In this document: positions 53,127 through 62,487 of the stretch, piece by piece
Numbering within the stretch: the first letter of the stretch is position 1
Layout: each line of letters begins with the position of its first letter
DNA from: Deltaproteobacteria bacterium
GTDB taxonomy: Bacteria > SAR324 > JACQKK01
Length of the DNA stretch: 64,000 nt
Assembly (NCBI GenBank): GCA_029858505.1
Contig: JAOUEW010000002.1
Coordinates: 1-64,000, forward strand
Direction of reading: 5' to 3'
The notes under the pieces: generated by a model
Told to the model about the DNA's origin: nothing
The model's database searches: none
Seen by the model: only the letters and a program-made list of their open reading frames with translations
Program-made: the position numbers and the translations under genes

Positions 53127-56100
53127 ATGCGGTTGAAACAGCTTCGCCTCTCTGGCTTCAAATCGTTCTGCGACGATACCGTTTTGCAATTTAACGATGA
53201 GGGGATCTCCGTCATTATCGGCCCGAACGGTTGCGGCAAAAGCAACGTGGTCGACGCCATCCGCTGGGCCCTGGGCGAACAAAGCCCCCGCTTCCTGCGG
53301 GGCGGGGCCATGTCCGACGTCATCTTCAACGGCAGCGCCACCCGCAAGCCGGTGGGCCGGGCCGAGGTGACCATTGTGTTCGACAACACCTCCGGCACCG
53401 CCCTGGAGATGTACAAAGATTACGCTGAAATCTCCGTGACCCGCCGCCTGTTCCGCTCTGGCGACAGCGAATACCTGATCAACAACACGCCCGCCCGCCT
53501 AAAAGACATCCGCGACCTGGTGATGGATACCGGGGCGGCTGGCCGCTCTTACTCCATTGTGGAGCAAGGGAAGGTGGACCAGTTCATCGTCAACACCCCG
53601 GCTGAACGGCGGATCTTTTTGGAAGAAGCCGCCGGGATCGTTCGGTTTAAGACCCGGCGCATCGCCGCCGAAAAGCGGCTGGACCAAACCCGCCAGAACC
53701 TGACCCGGGTGGCCGACGTGTTGGGCGAGGTGGGCCGCCGGGAAGAGGAACTGCGGGACCAGGTAGAAAAAGCCAAAGCCTTCTTGGAATTGCGCGATGA
53801 AGTGGCCCGCTTGGCCGGTCAGTTGAACCGAGTGCGCTACCAAAAGGCCGCCCGTAAGTATCACGACATGGAGTCGGCCAAAGCCAAGGTGCAGGAAGAC
53901 ATGGAAAAAGCCGCTGGGGCCCACCACACCACGGCGGCCCGGCTGGAGGCGGCCGAGGCGGAAATGGCCCTGATGGAGCAGCAGCTGCGCGCCATGCGGG
54001 AAGACCTGTTTGCCAAAGAGCGGGACATTCAGGCCCAGGAAAGCAAGGTGGCCCTGGCCCGGCAAGATCAAGAGAACGTGAAGGTTTGGATTGCCAAGCT
54101 GGAGTCTGACCGGGAAGAACTGAAAACCCGGCGCCTGCGGTTGGAGGAAGAGCAAGCTGGCTTGCGCCAAGAAATTTCTGGCATGGAGGCCGAAGAGCAA
54201 GCCTTCCGCCGGTCGGTGGAACAGGCCGAGCGGGACTTTCGAGAGCGGGAGGCGTTGCGCCAATCCATCGAGGCCAAAGCCTTGGAGGCTGGTGAACAAT
54301 TGCAGGCCTGCCACATTCACCTGACTGGCGCCCAAAACAACCGCCGACACCAAGAGGAACGCATTCACGAATTGACCCGCCGGTTGGAGGCCATGGGCCG
54401 CCAGCGGGAACAGACCCAAGGGGAGCGTGATGCCGCCGCCCAAGCCATGGAGGGGGTGGGGGAGCGAGCCCGCCAAGCGGCCGCCCAGAAAGACGCCTGC
54501 GTGGGGCAGTTGGAGGGGCTGGCGGCCCGGGGAGAAGAAGCCGCGGCCCGGTTGGAATCGGCCCGGGTGGCTCTGCGGGAGTTGGAGCGGGAAGAAATGG
54601 ATTGTCGCTCCCGGTTAGAGGCCCTGCGGGAGATCAATGCCGGATATGAAGGGTTCACCGATACGGTGCGGGAAGTGCTGCAGTGGGCCGACGCCCACCC
54701 CCAAGAAAAGGCCGACTGGGGGCTGTTGGGTCCCCTGGCCGATCACATTCAGGTGTCTTCCAACGTGTTGGAGTGGGCCGGGTCCTATCTGGCCCCCTAT
54801 CTGGAAACCCTGGTGGTGTCACGGGCCGACGCGGTGGGGCGGATGGAGGAACGTCTGCGCAGCGAGGGCCTGGGCCAGGTGAAACTGGTGGCCCTGGAAG
54901 GAATTGTGGAAAACCCCCTGCCCCCGGTGGAAAACAGTTTGGCGGCAGTGGTGGCCTTTCCCCCCCGCATGGCCCAGTTGGGCCAACGGCTGTTTGGCCA
55001 AGTGGGGGTTTTGCCGGAAAGCGCCGGGCCCTTTCCCCTGCCCTCGGGGGCGGGAAACGGCAATGGCCGGGAATGGCTGGGGCACCAGGGGCGCTTCCAC
55101 ATCAGCCACAAGGCGGTGTTTTCCATGGGGGCGGCCCAGCCGCCTTCGGTGGGGGTGGTGCGGCGGCGGCAAGAAATTTCCACCCTGGAGGAAAAACAAA
55201 CGTCCATGGAGTCGGTGCGGGCGGAAAGATCGGCCCAGGTAGACAAGCACCAGGAAGAATTAACCCAGGTGGAAACCCTGCGCCGGGACTTGGAACAGCA
55301 GCGCCAGCAGCACGCTTTGGATGTCTCTCGGCTGGAGCAGGAATCTTTGGCGGCGGGACGAGAACTGGAGCGGTTGAAGCAAAGCCTGGACCGAATCGCC
55401 GCGGAATCGGCCGAGATTGAGGCCGAAAAAACAAGAACCGTTGAACAGCAGGCCGCCCAGGCCAAAGCCGCCGAAGAATGGGAAGAAAAAAAGGGCGTGC
55501 TGGAACGAGAATTGGTTCAGGTGCGCGCCCAAGAGGCCGCCGCCCGAGAGGAAGCCAACGCCATTGGCCAGCGGATGACCGAAAGCCGCGTGGCCCACGC
55601 CCGGGCTTTGTCGATTTTGCAGGGGGGGCAAACACGGCTGAACACCCTGGCGGTGGATCTGGAAGAAGCGGCTAACCGCTGGGAGGAAGCAGGCGAACAA
55701 CTGGCCGCCCAGGCCCAAAAACTGGAACAGGCCGCCCAGAATATTGAACTGGCCAACCAGGCACGGGCCCAGGGCCTGCGAGAACTGGAACAAATGAAGG
55801 GCGTGGTGAAAGAGCGGGAAGACAAACACGCCGATGGAGAAACCCTGCGCGTTCAATTGGCCGAGCAGGTAAAAGAAACCCGCAAGGTGATGGAGCAGAC
55901 CCAGGAAAAACACGTGAAGCTGGACATCTCCATGGCCGAAGAGCGGACGCGGATGCAGCAATTTGCCGAAATGCTGGGCGAGGCCGACCAGCCCGCCATG
56001 GGCGCCGAAGGCCCGCTGGAGGAAGTGGACGAGCGAGAAGTGGAAAGCAAATGGAACAAGGGCCGGAAAGCCATGGAAGCCATGGAGGGGGTGAACTTGG

Positions 56101-56690
56101 CGGCCCCGGAAGAATACAAAGCCCTGAAGGACCGGATGGAATTTTTGGGCCAGCAAAAGGGCGATTTGGAAAAGGCCATCGCCGATCTGGAGGAATCCAT
56201 CCGCCACATGAACATTGAAACCCGCAAGCGGTTCAAAGAAACCTTTGACCAGGTGAACGAAAAATTCCAAGAGGTCTTCCCCAAAGTGTTTGGAGGGGGG
56301 CATGCCCGGCTGGTGCTCACGGATTCGGAGGACCTGCTGCTGGCGGGGGTAGACATCGAAGCCGAACCGCCAGGGAAGAAACTCTCTGGGTTGAACCTGC
56401 TAAGCGGTGGCGAGAAGGCCCTTACGGCCATCTCTCTCATTTTCTCCTTCTTTTTAATCAAGCCCAGCCCCTTCTGCCTGCTGGACGAGGTGGATGCCCC
56501 CCTGGACGATGCCAACGTGGGGAGGTTCAACCGCTTGGTGCAAAGCGTGATGGACCGCTCTCAGTTCATCATCATTACCCACAACCGGCGCACCATGGAA
56601 ATTGGCGACCTGCTGTATGGGGTCACCATGGAGGAAGACGGCGTGTCCAAGCTGGTGAGTGTCAACCTTTCCGGGAGAAACCAGGCATGA
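53127..56690 (+). CDS. smc: Chromosome segregation SMC protein
   Basis: A 1187-residue SMC ATPase that compacts and segregates the chromosome with ScpA/ScpB. The N-terminal Walker A is GPNGCGKSNVVDAIRWALGE. A long coiled coil follows (about 170-520 and 660-1010), with the hinge between (about 520-660). The C-terminal head has the signature LSGGEKALTAISLIF and Walker B PFCLLDEVDAPLDDANV. Full length, no break. scpA and scpB are not in the window. Its stop overlaps the next start by 4 bp (ATGA). Confidence 0.96.
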   Translation: MRLKQLRLSGFKSFCDDTVLQFNDEGISVIIGPNGCGKSNVVDAIRWALGEQSPRFLRGGAMSDVIFNGSATRKPVGRAEVTIVFDNTSGTALEMYKDYAEISVTRRLFRSGDSEYLINNTPARLKDIRDLVMDTGAAGRSYSIVEQGKVDQFIVNTPAERRIFLEEAAGIVRFKTRRIAAEKRLDQTRQNLTRVADVLGEVGRREEELRDQVEKAKAFLELRDEVARLAGQLNRVRYQKAARKYHDMESAKAKVQEDMEKAAGAHHTTAARLEAAEAEMALMEQQLRAMREDLFAKERDIQAQESKVALARQDQENVKVWIAKLESDREELKTRRLRLEEEQAGLRQEISGMEAEEQAFRRSVEQAERDFREREALRQSIEAKALEAGEQLQACHIHLTGAQNNRRHQEERIHELTRRLEAMGRQREQTQGERDAAAQAMEGVGERARQAAAQKDACVGQLEGLAARGEEAAARLESARVALRELEREEMDCRSRLEALREINAGYEGFTDTVREVLQWADAHPQEKADWGLLGPLADHIQVSSNVLEWAGSYLAPYLETLVVSRADAVGRMEERLRSEGLGQVKLVALEGIVENPLPPVENSLAAVVAFPPRMAQLGQRLFGQVGVLPESAGPFPLPSGAGNGNGREWLGHQGRFHISHKAVFSMGAAQPPSVGVVRRRQEISTLEEKQTSMESVRAERSAQVDKHQEELTQVETLRRDLEQQRQQHALDVSRLEQESLAAGRELERLKQSLDRIAAESAEIEAEKTRTVEQQAAQAKAAEEWEEKKGVLERELVQVRAQEAAAREEANAIGQRMTESRVAHARALSILQGGQTRLNTLAVDLEEAANRWEEAGEQLAAQAQKLEQAAQNIELANQARAQGLRELEQMKGVVKEREDKHADGETLRVQLAEQVKETRKVMEQTQEKHVKLDISMAEERTRMQQFAEMLGEADQPAMGAEGPLEEVDEREVESKWNKGRKAMEAMEGVNLAAPEEYKALKDRMEFLGQQKGDLEKAIADLEESIRHMNIETRKRFKETFDQVNEKFQEVFPKVFGGGHARLVLTDSEDLLLAGVDIEAEPPGKKLSGLNLLSGGEKALTAISLIFSFFLIKPSPFCLLDEVDAPLDDANVGRFNRLVQSVMDRSQFIIITHNRRTMEIGDLLYGVTMEEDGVSKLVSVNLSGRNQA

Positions 56691-58297
56691 ATCTGTTCTC
56701 CAAACGTGCGTTTGCCGCGGCGGTCGTGGGATTGGCCCTGGCGGCTTCCTGGGTCAGCGCTCCTCCCGCGTTCTCTCAGGCATCTCAAATTGAAACCGAA
56801 CCCCTGGCCGAGCGGGTGGCCAAGGCCCTGAACGGTGTGCGGGCCCGGCAATACCAAACCCTGGCCATTCACCGGGTGAGAATGAAGGCCCCCCAAAACC
56901 TAAACGTGGATGAGTTGATTGATTACATCAACGTGAAGGTGGTTCGGGAGAAACGTTTTCGGGTGATTGACCGCTCGAAATTGCAGATGGTGCTGAAAGA
57001 GCAAAAAATGCTGATGTCCGAGATCGTCTCGGCCCAAGAGTATCAGGAACTGGGGAAGCTGCTGGGGGTGGATTTGTTCGTGTACGGAAGCTTTTACCAA
57101 GATAGCTTGGTGTTAAAGGCCATTGACGTTCAGACTTCGGCGGTGGCCTGGGCCGAGGCCTTTCCGCTGGCCAGCCCGGCACCCCACCACGATATGCTGT
57201 CTCAACTGGGCGAGGCCATGGTGGTCTCGATGAAAAACGATCAGGAACAATTAAAAGCCGCCAACCTGCGCCAGATCAGTTTTTGGGGGTTTGACACGGA
57301 AGAAGGCGTGAAGGTGGAAGAACTGGTGGACTACTTCACCGTGGCGTTCTCCCGTTGGGGCGAATTCCGGGTGGTCGACAGGGAAAATCTCCGGCTGATT
57401 TTGGAGGAACAGCGGCTGAACCAAGCGGCCTTCATGGATGAAACCCATGCCAAGCGCCTGGGTGAATTGTATGGGGTGGATGCCTTTGTGTATGGAACCT
57501 TTTCTCGGAAGAGCGAAGATACCTTCACGGCTTCCATGAAGATGATGAATATTTTGACCGGCGAGATTCGGTGGGCGGATATTTTGAAAATCAAAGTTCA
57601 ACCCCCCAAAGCAGCGGCGGGGCCGGGAGGCACGCCCGACATGGTGCTGGTCAACGAAGGCCCCTTCACCCGGGGGGCCCCCCAGTCTCCCCCCGAAGCC
57701 ACCCCCATTGGGCAGGTGAACCTGAAGTCATTTTATCTTGATCGGGGTGAAGTGACCAACGCTCAATATCTAAAGTTTGTGAAGGCCCGCCGCCACCGGG
57801 CGCCGGTGAACTGGCCGGGGGGGCAAATTCCCTCTGGGTCAGAGAACCTGCCGGTGGTGATGGTGACCTGGGAAGATGCCCGGCAATTTTGCCAGTTCGC
57901 TGGCAAACGGCTGCCCTCGGAGGCCGAATGGGAAAAAGCCGCCCGAGGCACCCAGGGGCAGGTCTATCCTTGGAAGGGAGAAGGATTTTCTCCCGGCCTA
58001 GCCATGACCCGGGAGATGGGCCGCAACACGGCGCTGCCAGCAGAGGAGCCCCTGCGTGACATCAGCCCTTTTGGGGCGGTGCACATGGCGGGGAACGTGA
58101 GGGAATGGGTGGATGACATGTTCGCGCCCTATCCGGGCAGCGGGGTGGTGAACCCCAAGTTCCACAAAGAACGGGTGGTGCGGGGGGGGTCCTGGGCCAC
58201 TGGCGGCGAAAGCACCCCGGCCTACGTCCGGAGTTCCTCCGCCCCTAACTTGGCTTGGCCAGACCTGGGGTTCCGCTGCGCCAAAAACGCCAACTAA
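56687..58297 (+). CDS. Secreted CsgG-like/SUMF1-like fusion protein
   Basis: A 536-residue exported protein. The signal peptide (about 1-32) is followed by two tandem domains of about 130 residues. Each resembles the CsgG/FlgO-type fold: FRVIDRSKLQMVLKEQ and LGKLLGVDLFVYGSFY, then FRVVDRENLRLILEEQ and LGELYGVDAFVYGTF. The C-terminal ~220 residues form a formylglycine-generating enzyme/SUMF1-like domain: VTNAQYLKFV, PVVMVTWEDARQFCQFAGKRLPSEAEWEKAARG, GNVREWVDD and VVRGGSW. The Cys pair that activates sulfatases is missing near GGSWATGG, so formylglycine formation is unlikely. Translation is coupled to smc, a surprising partner for an exported protein. Confidence 0.8.
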   Translation: MNLFSKRAFAAAVVGLALAASWVSAPPAFSQASQIETEPLAERVAKALNGVRARQYQTLAIHRVRMKAPQNLNVDELIDYINVKVVREKRFRVIDRSKLQMVLKEQKMLMSEIVSAQEYQELGKLLGVDLFVYGSFYQDSLVLKAIDVQTSAVAWAEAFPLASPAPHHDMLSQLGEAMVVSMKNDQEQLKAANLRQISFWGFDTEEGVKVEELVDYFTVAFSRWGEFRVVDRENLRLILEEQRLNQAAFMDETHAKRLGELYGVDAFVYGTFSRKSEDTFTASMKMMNILTGEIRWADILKIKVQPPKAAAGPGGTPDMVLVNEGPFTRGAPQSPPEATPIGQVNLKSFYLDRGEVTNAQYLKFVKARRHRAPVNWPGGQIPSGSENLPVVMVTWEDARQFCQFAGKRLPSEAEWEKAARGTQGQVYPWKGEGFSPGLAMTREMGRNTALPAEEPLRDISPFGAVHMAGNVREWVDDMFAPYPGSGVVNPKFHKERVVRGGSWATGGESTPAYVRSSSAPNLAWPDLGFRCAKNAN

Positions 58298-58301
58298 CCG
58301 G

Positions 58302-59000
58302 TTAGTTGTTGAGGTTGTTCGGCAGGGGGGCCAGTTTTCCGATGGCGATGCCAGCCATGTCACGGACAACCTCATCGGCGTCCGACTCGGACATTTGGCG
58401 CACCTTGTCGTTGAAGCTGGTGACCTTGGCGCCCACCAAAGCCCTCAGGGTGTGCCAACGCACCAGAGAGTCTTCGTGGTCCAGGTACGATCCGATTTGC
58501 TCCACCGATTTGGGTTCGGATATTTTTTCCAGGGCGCGAATGACTGGCAGGGTCAGGTACTCACGGCTTTTGGCTTCTTTAGATTCGGGCTCTTTTTTCT
58601 TTTTCACCAAGCTGCCCAGCAGTTTTTTCAAGCCCGTTTGCAGCCCCAGCAGTTCAAGCAGGGGGGCGGCGGCTTCGGCTTGGCCGGTTTCACCCAGGGC
58701 ATCCACAATGGTTTCGGTGATGAGGATGTTTTCCGCCTTGGGGTGGCCCAGCATGTCGGTGAGTTTTTTCACGGCTTCGGAGGATTTGTTGCGGCCCAGG
58801 GCCCCCAGGGCATACATCACCACCACGGGGTTTTTCTCATCCAGCATGTCGAACAGGGCAGACAGCGGAATTTTGCCGGACTTTTCAAATTCGATCAGGC
58901 GGCTGGTGGCCCGGCTGCGAACATGCTCATCGGTGCTGGTGATTTCGATGAACAGTTTGTCCAGTTCGTTCAGTACTCGTTCGGGTAGTTGGATGGTCAT
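58302..59000 (-). CDS. HEAT-repeat protein
   Basis: A 232-residue soluble protein of helical repeats. Typical HEAT units are visible, for example NPVVVMYALGALGRNKSSEAVKKLTDML and LVRWHTLRALVGAK. A lysine-rich stretch (VKKKKEPESKEAKSREY) interrupts them. Such proteins serve as binding scaffolds; the partner is unknown. The start at 59000 is chosen because the long upstream extension is low-complexity and covers the ispF start on the other strand. It converges on the CsgG/SUMF1-like gene with 4 bp between. Confidence 0.75.
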   Translation of the reverse strand: MTIQLPERVLNELDKLFIEITSTDEHVRSRATSRLIEFEKSGKIPLSALFDMLDEKNPVVVMYALGALGRNKSSEAVKKLTDMLGHPKAENILITETIVDALGETGQAEAAAPLLELLGLQTGLKKLLGSLVKKKKEPESKEAKSREYLTLPVIRALEKISEPKSVEQIGSYLDHEDSLVRWHTLRALVGAKVTSFNDKVRQMSESDADEVVRDMAGIAIGKLAPLPNNLNN

Positions 59001-59111
59001 GGGAGGGAGTGAAGAATGAGCGGGTGAACGATGTGTCGGCGGCTGAAATTCAACCGATGAGAATACAACCAGTGGAACACACTTTCCACGCCTTGAAAAG
59101 AGACCATTTCT

Positions 59112-59591
59112 ATGACCATTCGGGTGGGGCAGGGATATGACGTGCATCAACTGGTGGAAGGCCGGGCGTTGATGTTGGGAGGTGTCCGGATCCCCCATTC
59201 TTTGGGGCTGTTGGGGCATTCCGATGCCGATGTGTTGTTCCACGCCGTGGCCGATGCCTTGCTGGGGGCGGCGGCCCTGGGGGACCTGGGCCGGCACTTC
59301 CCCGACAACGATCCGGCCTATCAGGGGGCCGACAGCGGCCGCCTGCTGGCCGAGGTGACCGCCCGGGCGGCCCAGGCTGGCTGGCGCCCGGTGAACGTGG
59401 ACACCACGGTGGTGGCTCAGCGGCCCAAACTGGCGCCCTTCGTGGGGGCCATGCGAGAAAACCTAGCTCGCCACCTGGGGCTGCCAGTGGAGGCCGTGTC
59501 GGTGAAGGCCACCACCACCGAGAAACTGGGGTTTGCCGGGCGGGAAGAAGGCATTGCCGCACAGGCCGTTATTTTGGTGGAGTCTATTTAA
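59112..59591 (+). CDS. ispF: 2-C-methyl-D-erythritol 2,4-cyclodiphosphate synthase
   Basis: A 159-residue MEP-pathway enzyme converting CDP-methylerythritol 2-phosphate into the cyclic diphosphate for isoprenoid synthesis. The zinc site DVH appears in GQGYDVHQL, the signature [31 protein letters not shown] is intact, and [17 protein letters not shown] closes the protein. The length is standard for a single-function IspF. No ispD is adjacent. Confidence 0.97.
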   Translation: MTIRVGQGYDVHQLVEGRALMLGGVRIPHSLGLLGHSDADVLFHAVADALLGAAALGDLGRHFPDNDPAYQGADSGRLLAEVTARAAQAGWRPVNVDTTVVAQRPKLAPFVGAMRENLARHLGLPVEAVSVKATTTEKLGFAGREEGIAAQAVILVESI

Positions 59592-60099
59592 CGCGCTCAA
59601 GTTTAGGGCGGGGGAGAGTGTGGGTGGTGGAACGATCATCCGTTAAATCACCCCTCCCTGGCGGCTGCGCCGCCCGTCCCGTTACTCGAATCCATCGGTT
59701 ATTTCATTCAGCCGTTCAGTGAGTGAAGGTCGGAAGGAAGCAAGTGCATCACTTTTCGGCTTCGATTTATTTCCCCGAACGGCACCCCTCCCTGGCGGCT
59801 TGCGCCGCCTGTCCCTCCCCGTCGGAGAGGGACAATACGGCTTAGGCCGAAGGGTGGAGAATAAAATCCGTTCAGTGAATGAAGCCGGACGGAAGCAAGC
59901 GCATAACCATCGGATTCAATTCATTCCCCTCCACGAAGGGGATGCCCCCACAGGGGGCAGGGGAGGGGTGCTTTTTGGAGAGCCGGAAGGAAGCAATCAC
60001 ATCACCTTCCCCCCGGTTTCATCCCGTTCCCCTCCACGAAGGGCAGGGGTTTTTTTACGGGAATGCCCAGCACAGCGGTATTCACTTGACCGGTCAAAC
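59592..60099. repeat. Intergenic region with dispersed repeat, copy E (composite)
   Basis: A composite array of the dispersed repeat fills the gap after ispF. At 59648-59676 is a partial hairpin unit (GGCGGC-tgc-GCCGCC), then TTACTCGAATCCATCGG, CCGTTCAGTGAGTGAAGG and CTTCGATTTATTTCC. A full hairpin unit lies at 59783-59870 (stem GGCGGC-ttgc-GCCGCC). After it come GAATGAAGCCGGACGGAAGC with CAATTCATTCCCCTCCACG, a GCCCCC-aca-GGGGGC hairpin, and a third GGAAGCAA module. It has no coding support. Confidence 0.8.
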
Positions 60100-60100
60100 A

Positions 60101-60132
60101 AAAACCCCCCGGAAAAGCTTCCGGGGGGTTTT
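60101..60132. terminator. Bidirectional terminator between repeats and FmdB gene
   Basis: AAAACCCCCCGGAA (60101-60114) pairs with TTCCGGGGGGTTTT (60119-60132) around AAGC. T-rich sequence flanks both sides in their own directions. It lies 29 bp past the stop of the minus-strand zinc ribbon gene and serves as its terminator. Confidence 0.9.
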
Positions 60133-60160
60133 TGTTTATGGGGGAAACAAAGCCAAGTGA

Positions 60161-60424
60161 TTAGTTGACCGCGCAGGCGCACCCGCCGCCGCAACCACCC
60201 GCGGGCTTGGCGCTTTCGCTGGAGGATTCGGCGGGAGCCGAGGACCCGCCGCTGTATCCTTCTTTGTACCAACCGCCACCTTGCAGGTGAAAGGCGCTGC
60301 GGGAGAGTTTTCGCTGCACGGTGCCCGAACACTTGGGGCATTGGGCCGAGTCGGCTTCCTCGAATTTCCTCAACTGCTCAAAGTGGTGGTCGCAGGAGGA
60401 GCAGGCGTATTCGTATAAGGGCAT
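60161..60424 (-). CDS. FmdB-type zinc ribbon protein
   Basis: An 87-residue protein starting MPLYEYACSSC, the hallmark of the FmdB zinc ribbon family. The ribbon Cys pairs are YACSSC and QCPKCSG. A flexible Ser-rich linker leads to a C-terminal Cys cluster GGCGGGCACAVN. The family was named from a regulator of formamidase/amidase genes, but most members are uncharacterised. The ATG at 60424 has AGGAA upstream; the longer frame upstream is not supported. Confidence 0.88.
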   Translation of the reverse strand: MPLYEYACSSCDHHFEQLRKFEEADSAQCPKCSGTVQRKLSRSAFHLQGGGWYKEGYSGGSSAPAESSSESAKPAGGCGGGCACAVN

Positions 60425-60817
60425 GGGTTTCGTTCCTGATAAGGGAATAATTTCAGGCTGGAGACCGTGGGTTCTCCAACGGAAATGACTGTTAAAAGGA
60501 TACATTCTCTTCCAGCGGTTTGTCAATGACCAGCGCCAGAGGTCCGATAGAGCGGGGAGGCCGGGGATTGGAACCGAAAGAAAAACAATGGGAATTGAAG
60601 AAAGAAACAAAACGATTAAGAAAAGGAAAGATCGGAACGGAAAGAAAAAAACAACTTCCCCTCCCAGGCCGTTGACACCTTCCCATTATTCATGTTACCT
60701 AGAGAAGATTTCGTTGAGGGAAATGGCGGTCTACCCGCCGGAACGGTTGTTCCGGCATGGTCTAACCGAATCCTGCCCGCGCCACCAAATATTTAACGTC
60801 AGTCCGCCGAGGCCTGA
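60425..60817 (+). other. Upstream region of the ATP synthase operon
   Basis: This 393-bp gap separates the zinc ribbon gene from the ATP synthase operon. A perfect -35-like TTGACA at 60672-60677 is the best promoter sign, but no good -10 is placed 16-18 bp after it. The part at 60585-60660 is A-rich. A small frame ending at 60821 has no ribosome site or recognisable content. Confidence 0.45.
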
Positions 60818-61285
60818 ATGAATTACCTGGATTCCCCCCACCTGATTCGAGTGTTCGACTTCGGGGCGTTGCATTTAGAGCTAAACACCCCGGTGTTTTT
60901 GTTTGTTCTAATCATGGTGGTGATGTTTCTGCTGAATGCCCTGCTGTTCCGCCCCGTGATGCGGTCGGTGGAAAACCGGACCAAGCACCTGGATCAAACC
61001 AAAACGGGCATTGCGGAAAATCAAAAAACCATTCAACGGCTTCAAGAGGAATTCCAAGCCAAGCTTTCCAAGGTGAAGGCCGATATCGCCCAAATCCGCA
61101 TGGAAGCCCGGCGGAAAACCCAGATGGAAACGGAAGGCATTTTGAAAGAGGCCAAGAAAACCGCGGAAGATGAACTGCGGAAGGCCCTGGATACCATGAA
61201 TCAAGAAGTGGGATCGGTTCGCAAAGAGCTGCTGGACCGCTCCGGCGCCCTGGCCAAACAAGTGGCCACACAGGTGCTGAAATAA
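60818..61285 (+). CDS. ATP synthase F0 subunit b'
   Basis: A 155-residue subunit b-prime, part of the peripheral stalk. One N-terminal TM helix (TPVFLFVLIMVVMFLLNALLF) and a long charged helix (about 50-150) with heptad pattern are visible. It is followed 57 bp later by a second, signal-peptide-bearing b subunit. Two different b genes in tandem are known in photosynthetic bacteria and several delta-proteobacteria-like groups, where a heterodimeric stalk forms. Confidence 0.88.
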   Translation: MNYLDSPHLIRVFDFGALHLELNTPVFLFVLIMVVMFLLNALLFRPVMRSVENRTKHLDQTKTGIAENQKTIQRLQEEFQAKLSKVKADIAQIRMEARRKTQMETEGILKEAKKTAEDELRKALDTMNQEVGSVRKELLDRSGALAKQVATQVLK

Positions 61286-61342
61286 AACTTAGCTTAAATA
61301 AATAGAATTTATTTGAAACGTTTAACCCAACCCATCGGACTC

Positions 61343-61933
61343 ATGCGCAAGTCGCCCTTTATTCAAACCCTTGGCCGGACGGCCCTTGCCACGGTGTGGG
61401 TTGGGGTAAGTTTGCCAGGCCTCGCCTGGGCGGAAGAAGCCGCTGGCCACCACAACCCCTGGATGCCCCTGGTGTTCCAGGCCGTCAACTTGGCGGTTCT
61501 GCTGGCCATATTGTTTTACTTTCTGCGCGCGCCCATTCAAAGTTTCTTGGCCGACGCCGCCCGCCGACTGAAAGAAGGGCTGGACGAAACCCGCAGAGAG
61601 GAAGCCGAAACCAAGGCCCTGCTAGAGACCGAACGGCGGAACGTGTCGAACCTAGACGCTGAAATGAAAAAAATGAAGTCCGACGTAGAGGTGGAGGCCC
61701 AAAAAGAACGGGACCGGCTGACCGCCGAAACCCAAGAAATGGCCGAGCGGCTGAAGGCCCAGGTGCGCTCCCAGTTAGACATGGAACGCAACAAAGCCAT
61801 GGAATCTCTACGGCACGAACTGGCCGATGAAACCATCCGCTTGTCGGAAAAACTGATCAAAGATCAGATGGACCAGCAAAAACAAAAGAAGCTGTTGGAT
61901 GACCACCTGAAGCGCCAGGAGGGGCGAGGATGA
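61343..61933 (+). CDS. atpF: ATP synthase F0 subunit b with signal-like N-terminus
   Basis: A 196-residue peripheral stalk subunit. It begins with a predicted cleavable signal segment (MRKSPFIQTLGRTALATVWV..., AWA before EEAAGH), then a TM helix (PLVFQAVNLAVLLAILFYFL) and a long charged coiled coil to the end. The start at 61343 is chosen; TTG at 61313 is an alternative. Its stop overlaps the atpH start by 4 bp. Confidence 0.9.
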   Translation: MRKSPFIQTLGRTALATVWVGVSLPGLAWAEEAAGHHNPWMPLVFQAVNLAVLLAILFYFLRAPIQSFLADAARRLKEGLDETRREEAETKALLETERRNVSNLDAEMKKMKSDVEVEAQKERDRLTAETQEMAERLKAQVRSQLDMERNKAMESLRHELADETIRLSEKLIKDQMDQQKQKKLLDDHLKRQEGRG

Positions 61934-62487
61934 GCCGCACCGTGATTGCCAAACGTTATGCCCAAGCCCTGCTAAACTTGGCCACCCGCGAGAAAAAAGT
62001 GGACGAAGTGGGGCAGGAGTTGGGTCTGGTGGCAGAGGCCATTCAGTCATCGCGCAACACCAGCGGTTTCATGGCCGACCCCAAGATTGACCGCGCAGCC
62101 AAAGAACGCGTGATGGAGCACATGGCCGAGAAAGCCAAGCTCTCTCCGCTGGTTTCTGGCTATCTGCGGTATTTGTCGGCCAAGGGGCGCATGGGGCTGG
62201 TGGGGTCCATTAGCGGCGTGTACCACACCCTGGCCGATGAAAAAAACGGCCGCGCCGTGGCCCAGGTGACCGTGGCCCATGCCATTGGCCAGGATACCGA
62301 AGAAGAAATTCGGAAGTATTACGAAAAAGTTTCTGGAAAAAAATTAAACCTGGTTGTGAACGTTGATCCCGGCATTTTGGGCGGGGCCATGACCAAGATA
62401 GGCAGTATCGTCCGCGACGGCAGCCTGCGGAATCATCTGCGGCAACTGAAGACGTCGATCATTCAAGGAAAGGTGGAAAAAGAATGA
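61930..62487 (+). CDS. atpH: ATP synthase F1 subunit delta
   Basis: A 185-residue delta subunit joining the F1 head to the peripheral stalk. Features are [20 protein letters not shown] at the N-terminus and the C-terminal [30 protein letters not shown], the family signature. It overlaps both neighbours by 4 bp. Confidence 0.96.
   Translation: MSRTVIAKRYAQALLNLATREKKVDEVGQELGLVAEAIQSSRNTSGFMADPKIDRAAKERVMEHMAEKAKLSPLVSGYLRYLSAKGRMGLVGSISGVYHTLADEKNGRAVAQVTVAHAIGQDTEEEIRKYYEKVSGKKLNLVVNVDPGILGGAMTKIGSIVRDGSLRNHLRQLKTSIIQGKVEKE

Noticed and set aside
60588-60821. A 77-codon frame ending in an ATGA overlap with the b' subunit gene
   Set aside because: The overlap looked suggestive, but there is no ribosome site. 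The content is Lys/Arg/Pro-rich without conserved pattern, and it covers the probable promoter.
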